64,000 nt of DNA from Stenotrophomonas maltophilia R551-3. GTDB lineage: Bacteria > Pseudomonadota > Gammaproteobacteria > Xanthomonadales > Xanthomonadaceae. Position numbers and translations under genes: made by a program. The stretch lies in contig NC_011071.1 of the NCBI RefSeq assembly GCF_000020665.1, positions 1,354,501-1,418,500 on the forward strand, in the 5' to 3' direction. The notes under the pieces were generated by a model. That model had not been told where the DNA came from. It ran no database searches and saw only the letters and a list, made by a program, of their open reading frames with translations. Numbering within the stretch: position 1 is the stretch's first letter; each line of letters starts with the position of its first letter. Positions 61,147 to 64,000 of the stretch are shown here, piece after piece.

Positions 61147-62132
61147 ACGACCCGAGCCTGGCAGGCAGTGCCCTGCCGACCACCATTCCGCAGTATCTGG
61201 CGCAGCTGCGCGCGGCGCTGGAAGGCGCCGACCCGGCGATGGTGCAGGACGCGCTGTACGACGCCGAGGAATATCTGCGCTCGGAGCTGGCAGCGCAGCC
61301 CGGGCGCAGCGAAACCGAGGTGATCGCCGACGTCGCCGGCAGCTATGGCGCGCCGGACGAAGTGGCCGAGATCTACCGCGAGACCGAGGTGACGGTGAAC
61401 CGTGCGTTGCGCTCGCCGCGTGCGGATACTGCGCCGATGCTGCGTGCGGCCGCGCAAGCGAGCGGTGTGGAGCCTGCCGCGCCGCCGCCGACGCCGGTGC
61501 AGCGCTCGCTGCTGGCGCGTTTCTTCGGCGTGGTGGCCGATCCGCATACCTATGGTGCGCTGTTCTACATGTTGCTGTCGCTGGCGACTGGCACCTTCTT
61601 CTTCACCTGGGTGGTCACCGGGCTGTCGCTGTCGCTGGGTCTGATGATCCTGATCATCGGCATCCCGTTGACGGTGCTGTTCTTCGGTTCGGTGCGCGGG
61701 CTGGCGCTGCTGGAAGGGCGACTGGTGGAAGCGCTGCTGGGCGAGCGCATGCCGCGCCGGCCGCAGTACACCGACCGCAGCCGCAGCTGGCTGCAGCGCA
61801 TTGGCGACATGTTCACCGATGGCCGCACCTGGCTGACGCTGCTGTACTTCGTGCTGATGCTGCCGCTGGGCATCATCTACTTCACCATCGCGGTGACGCT
61901 GCTGTCGCTGTCGCTGAGCCTGATCTGGGCACCGGTCGCAGCGATCTTCAGTGGCGACATCCCCGGCGTGTACATCAACGACGTGAACGTGCTGCCGATG
62001 GCGGCCTCGCCGCTGGTGGCGATCGCGGTTGCCGCAGTGGGGGCGCTGCTGCTGGTGCTGACCCTGCATCTGGCACGCGGCATCGGCAAGCTGCATGGGC
62101 TGATCGCCAAGAACCTGCTGGTGCGGTTGTAA
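61143..62132 (+). CDS. Membrane protein with HAAS-like N-domain and sensor-type TM domain
   Basis: The 329-residue protein has a soluble N-terminal three-helix domain (about 15-85; IPQYLAQLRAALEGADPAMVQDALYDAEEYL, with AGSYGAPDEVAEIYRETE) of the HAAS/DUF1700 type. A linker leads to a C-terminal membrane domain with about five helices (about 140-325), like the putative-sensor domain seen in actinobacterial and proteobacterial kinases. It has no catalytic motif. With the overlapping PadR gene it probably forms a small envelope-related regulatory pair of unknown signal. Confidence 0.8.
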   Translation: MNDPSLAGSALPTTIPQYLAQLRAALEGADPAMVQDALYDAEEYLRSELAAQPGRSETEVIADVAGSYGAPDEVAEIYRETEVTVNRALRSPRADTAPMLRAAAQASGVEPAAPPPTPVQRSLLARFFGVVADPHTYGALFYMLLSLATGTFFFTWVVTGLSLSLGLMILIIGIPLTVLFFGSVRGLALLEGRLVEALLGERMPRRPQYTDRSRSWLQRIGDMFTDGRTWLTLLYFVLMLPLGIIYFTIAVTLLSLSLSLIWAPVAAIFSGDIPGVYINDVNVLPMAASPLVAIAVAAVGALLLVLTLHLARGIGKLHGLIAKNLLVRL

Positions 62133-62140
62133 GCGGTCAG

Positions 62141-62260
62141 GGGGCGGATCCCTGTTCGCAGAACAGGGCTCTGACCCCGGATTCGATCGTGCTGGGGTCA
62201 GAGCCCTTTCCGCTGGAAAGGGATCCGACCCCGGGAGCGCCGACCAAGGTCGGCACCCAC
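62141..62260. repeat. Two GGGGTC palindromes and a GTGCCGACC-type repeat
   Basis: 62141-62178 (GGGGCGGATCCCTGTTC facing GAACAGGGCTCTGACCCC), 62194-62232 (GGGGTCAGAGCCCTTTCC facing GGAAAGGGATCCGACCCC) and a reverse GTGGGTGCCGACCTTGGTCG unit at 62237-62260 fill the space between convergent genes. Confidence 0.88.
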
Positions 62261-62270
62261 CACGGGCGGT

Positions 62271-63578
62271 TTACCCCGCCTTTCGGCGCAACGGGGTGAC
62301 GTTGCTCTTCTTCTTTGAGGCCTTCGCCGCCGGTGCTTCGGCATGCGCGGCGAAGAAATCGCGCACCTTCGGGTACACCACTTCGCGCCAGCGACGGCCG
62401 CTGAAGATGCCGTAGTGGCCGGCGCCTTCAACGATGAAATGCTCGCGACGGTCCGCGCCGATGCCAGTGCACAGCGCCTGCGCCGCTTCGGTCTGGCCGA
62501 GGCCGGCGATGTCGTCCAGCTCGCCTTCGATGCTCAACAGTGCGGTATCGCGGATCGCCGACGGATCGACCTTTTCGCCGTTGACCACCCACTCGCCACG
62601 CGGCAGCAGGAAGTCCTGGAACACCACGCGGATGGTATCCAGGTAGTACTTGGCCGGCATGTCCAGCACGGCGTTGTACTCATCATAGAAGTTGCGATGA
62701 GCGTCGGCGTCTTCGAGATCGCCCTTGACCAGGTCGGTGTAGAAATCCCAGTGCGAGCTGAAGTGGCGGCTGGGATTCATCGACAGGAAGCCGGCGTGCT
62801 GCAGGAAGCCCGGGTACACGCGACGGCCGGCGCCGGGATAGCTGCCCGGCACGGTGTGGATGACGTTGTTCTCGAACCACGACAGCGGGTTCTGCGTGGC
62901 CAGGTTGTTGACGGCGGTTGGGCTGCAGCGCGCATCGATCGGGCCCCCCATCATCACCAGCGTGCGCGGGGTCGGTTCACCACGGCTGGCCATCAGCGAA
63001 ACCGCCGCCAGCACCGGCACCGTCGGCTGGCACACGCTCACCACATGCAGGCGCTCGACGCCGAGGTGGCGGATGAACTCCTGGATGTAGGCGATGTAGT
63101 CGTCGAGGCCGAACTCGCCTTCGCTGGCCGGCACCATGCGCGCGTCGACCCAGTCGGTCACATACACGCGGTGGTCGCGAAGCAGGGTGCGCACGGTGTC
63201 GCGCAGCAGCGTGGCGTGGTGGCCGGACAGCGGCGCCACCACCAGCACGAACGGCTGGTTGAGCATGGTGTGCAGCTGGTCGGCTTCATTGCTGTGGCGC
63301 TTGAAGCGCAGCAGCTTGCAGAACGGCTTGCTCACTTCCTCGTGCACGACGATCGGCACGCGCTCGCCTTCGACATCGATTTCGTTGATGCCCCATTCGG
63401 GCTTCTCGTAATCCTTGCCGATGCGATGGAACAGCTCATTGACGGCCGCCAGTCGATCGGCACCGGGCATCTGCGACCACCAGTGGCCCGGGGTGGCGAA
63501 GAACTTTGCGTTGGCCTGGGCCTGGTGCACCCAGGGGGCGAGCAGGTTGCGGGTCAGTTCGTGCAGTTGATAGAGCAT
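62271..63578 (-). CDS. phaZ: Intracellular polyhydroxybutyrate depolymerase
   Basis: This enzyme mobilises stored poly-3-hydroxybutyrate. At 435 residues it has the length of Cupriavidus-type intracellular PhaZ, and it keeps the family's cysteine nucleophile: Cys183 in VVSVCQPTVPVL, in place of the usual lipase Ser. The alpha/beta-hydrolase surroundings are present (VLVVAPLSGHHATLLRDTVRTL, YVTDWVDARMVP, VEGAGHYGIFSGRRWR with the late His). It ends in a basic tail (KASKKKSNVTPLRRKAG), perhaps for granule or DNA contact. No phaC or phasin gene is visible nearby. Confidence 0.9.
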   Translation of the reverse strand: MLYQLHELTRNLLAPWVHQAQANAKFFATPGHWWSQMPGADRLAAVNELFHRIGKDYEKPEWGINEIDVEGERVPIVVHEEVSKPFCKLLRFKRHSNEADQLHTMLNQPFVLVVAPLSGHHATLLRDTVRTLLRDHRVYVTDWVDARMVPASEGEFGLDDYIAYIQEFIRHLGVERLHVVSVCQPTVPVLAAVSLMASRGEPTPRTLVMMGGPIDARCSPTAVNNLATQNPLSWFENNVIHTVPGSYPGAGRRVYPGFLQHAGFLSMNPSRHFSSHWDFYTDLVKGDLEDADAHRNFYDEYNAVLDMPAKYYLDTIRVVFQDFLLPRGEWVVNGEKVDPSAIRDTALLSIEGELDDIAGLGQTEAAQALCTGIGADRREHFIVEGAGHYGIFSGRRWREVVYPKVRDFFAAHAEAPAAKASKKKSNVTPLRRKAG

Positions 63579-63671
63579 GCCGACCGAATATGTATGGTCA
63601 TATGTTGCCGCGCAGCATATCCCATCCGGGTGTCCCGCAGGTTAAGTTGGCTGAAAATAATGAATCCGGAT

Positions 63672-64000
63672 TCACATCCGCTCCAGCGCGGCCGTATCGC
63701 CTGCCAGAGCGGGGCCGAGCCAGCAATGCGACCCTACCGGCTGCAGGCCCTGCCGGGCCAGTTCACGCCGGTACCAGCGCGCCGGGCGGGCCTGGAAGCC
63801 ATCGTGGTCGCCTTCGAACGCATCCTCGGCGGCGAAGGTCTCCAGGAAGGCCACGCCCGCGGTCAGTTCAGCCACGCCGGCCAGGCCTGCGCGCAGTTCG
63901 CGATTGGGTACGTAGTGCATCACGTCCGAGCAGATCAGCAGGTCGACCGGGGCACAGGGCCGCAGCCAGGCGAAATCACCGAAGCTGGCCAGGTGCAGGT
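63672..64000 (-). CDS. SAM-dependent methyltransferase, 3' end only
   Basis: The gene enters from the right edge; 109 residues of its C-terminal part are visible. LHLASFGDFAWLRPCAPVDLLICSDVMHYVP fits the motif II to post-II region of a class I methyltransferase (D-L-L-I-C-S-D-V-M-H-Y-V), followed by RAGLAGVAELTAGVAFLETF and a short tail ending in ALERM. The SAM-binding glycine motif lies outside the window, and the substrate is unknown. The 93 bases between this gene and phaZ contain an AT-rich segment near 63590-63665 that may hold the phaZ promoter. Confidence 0.72.
   Translation of the reverse strand, partial: LHLASFGDFAWLRPCAPVDLLICSDVMHYVPNRELRAGLAGVAELTAGVAFLETFAAEDAFEGDHDGFQARPARWYRRELARQGLQPVGSHCWLGPALAGDTAALERM

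Overview
The window is a stretch of high-GC gammaproteobacterial chromosome, very probably Stenotrophomonas (S. maltophilia group). The reasons are the many GTAG-headed stem-loop repeats (the SMAG family described in S. maltophilia), the Xanthomonadaceae-like gene content (creBCD, znuD plus a MerC-like gene, a bTHX gene), and coding density with strongly GC-biased third positions. I see no phage, plasmid, insertion sequence, CRISPR array, rRNA or tRNA. This is housekeeping and niche-adaptation chromosome.

Layout. 0-8 kb: the 5' end of a globin-coupled diguanylate cyclase gene, the FepA-type enterobactin receptor behind a Fur-like site, a CDF zinc/cadmium exporter, endonuclease V, phosphoglycerate mutase and an M13 metallopeptidase lipoprotein. 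8-17.4 kb: an HD-GYP protein, mfd, a GNAT acetyltransferase, rlmJ, and divergently the creB-creC-creD envelope/antibiotic stress system with a CreB-type tag before creD. 17.4-28.5 kb: an M28 peptidase, gltX-zur, a TetR-MFS-HlyD efflux operon, and a ZnuD-type zinc receptor divergent from a MerC-like protein across a Zur-like site, followed by a 59-aa ribosomal bTHX gene. 28.5-38.6 kb: a nucleotide pyrophosphatase, an ada-alkA fusion overlapping ogt (this operon is bracketed by inverted copies of a composite repeat), a ClpP-fold lipoprotein, DUF4019, MAPEG, a UbiH-type hydroxylase, an S4 protein and the DEAD-box helicase deaD with a structured leader. 38.8-45 kb: three further cyclic-di-GMP genes around rluF. 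45-53.6 kb: an AAA ATPase, an EamA transporter, DUF72, a VOC protein, a serine hydrolase, an ABC exporter and a glucose-1-phosphatase. 53.6-64 kb: a DUF885 protein, a GFA enzyme, a DUF4349 lipoprotein, a LysR/EamA pair, a roughly 555-bp near-palindrome, a cyclophilin, a PadR/sensor-domain pair, an intracellular PHB depolymerase and a truncated methyltransferase.

How the parts relate. Metal homeostasis is a theme: a Fur-like site at fepA, and zur with a matching site between znuD and the MerC-like gene, plus a CDF exporter. Cyclic-di-GMP signalling is dense, with five proteins covering haem-globin, 7TM-like, GAF and PAS inputs. Alkylation repair is packed into one operon. The most unusual material lies between genes: at least four kinds of palindromic repeat, two of which supply stop codons, two inverted composite repeats around the alkylation-repair operon, and the large palindrome near 59.2-59.7 kb.
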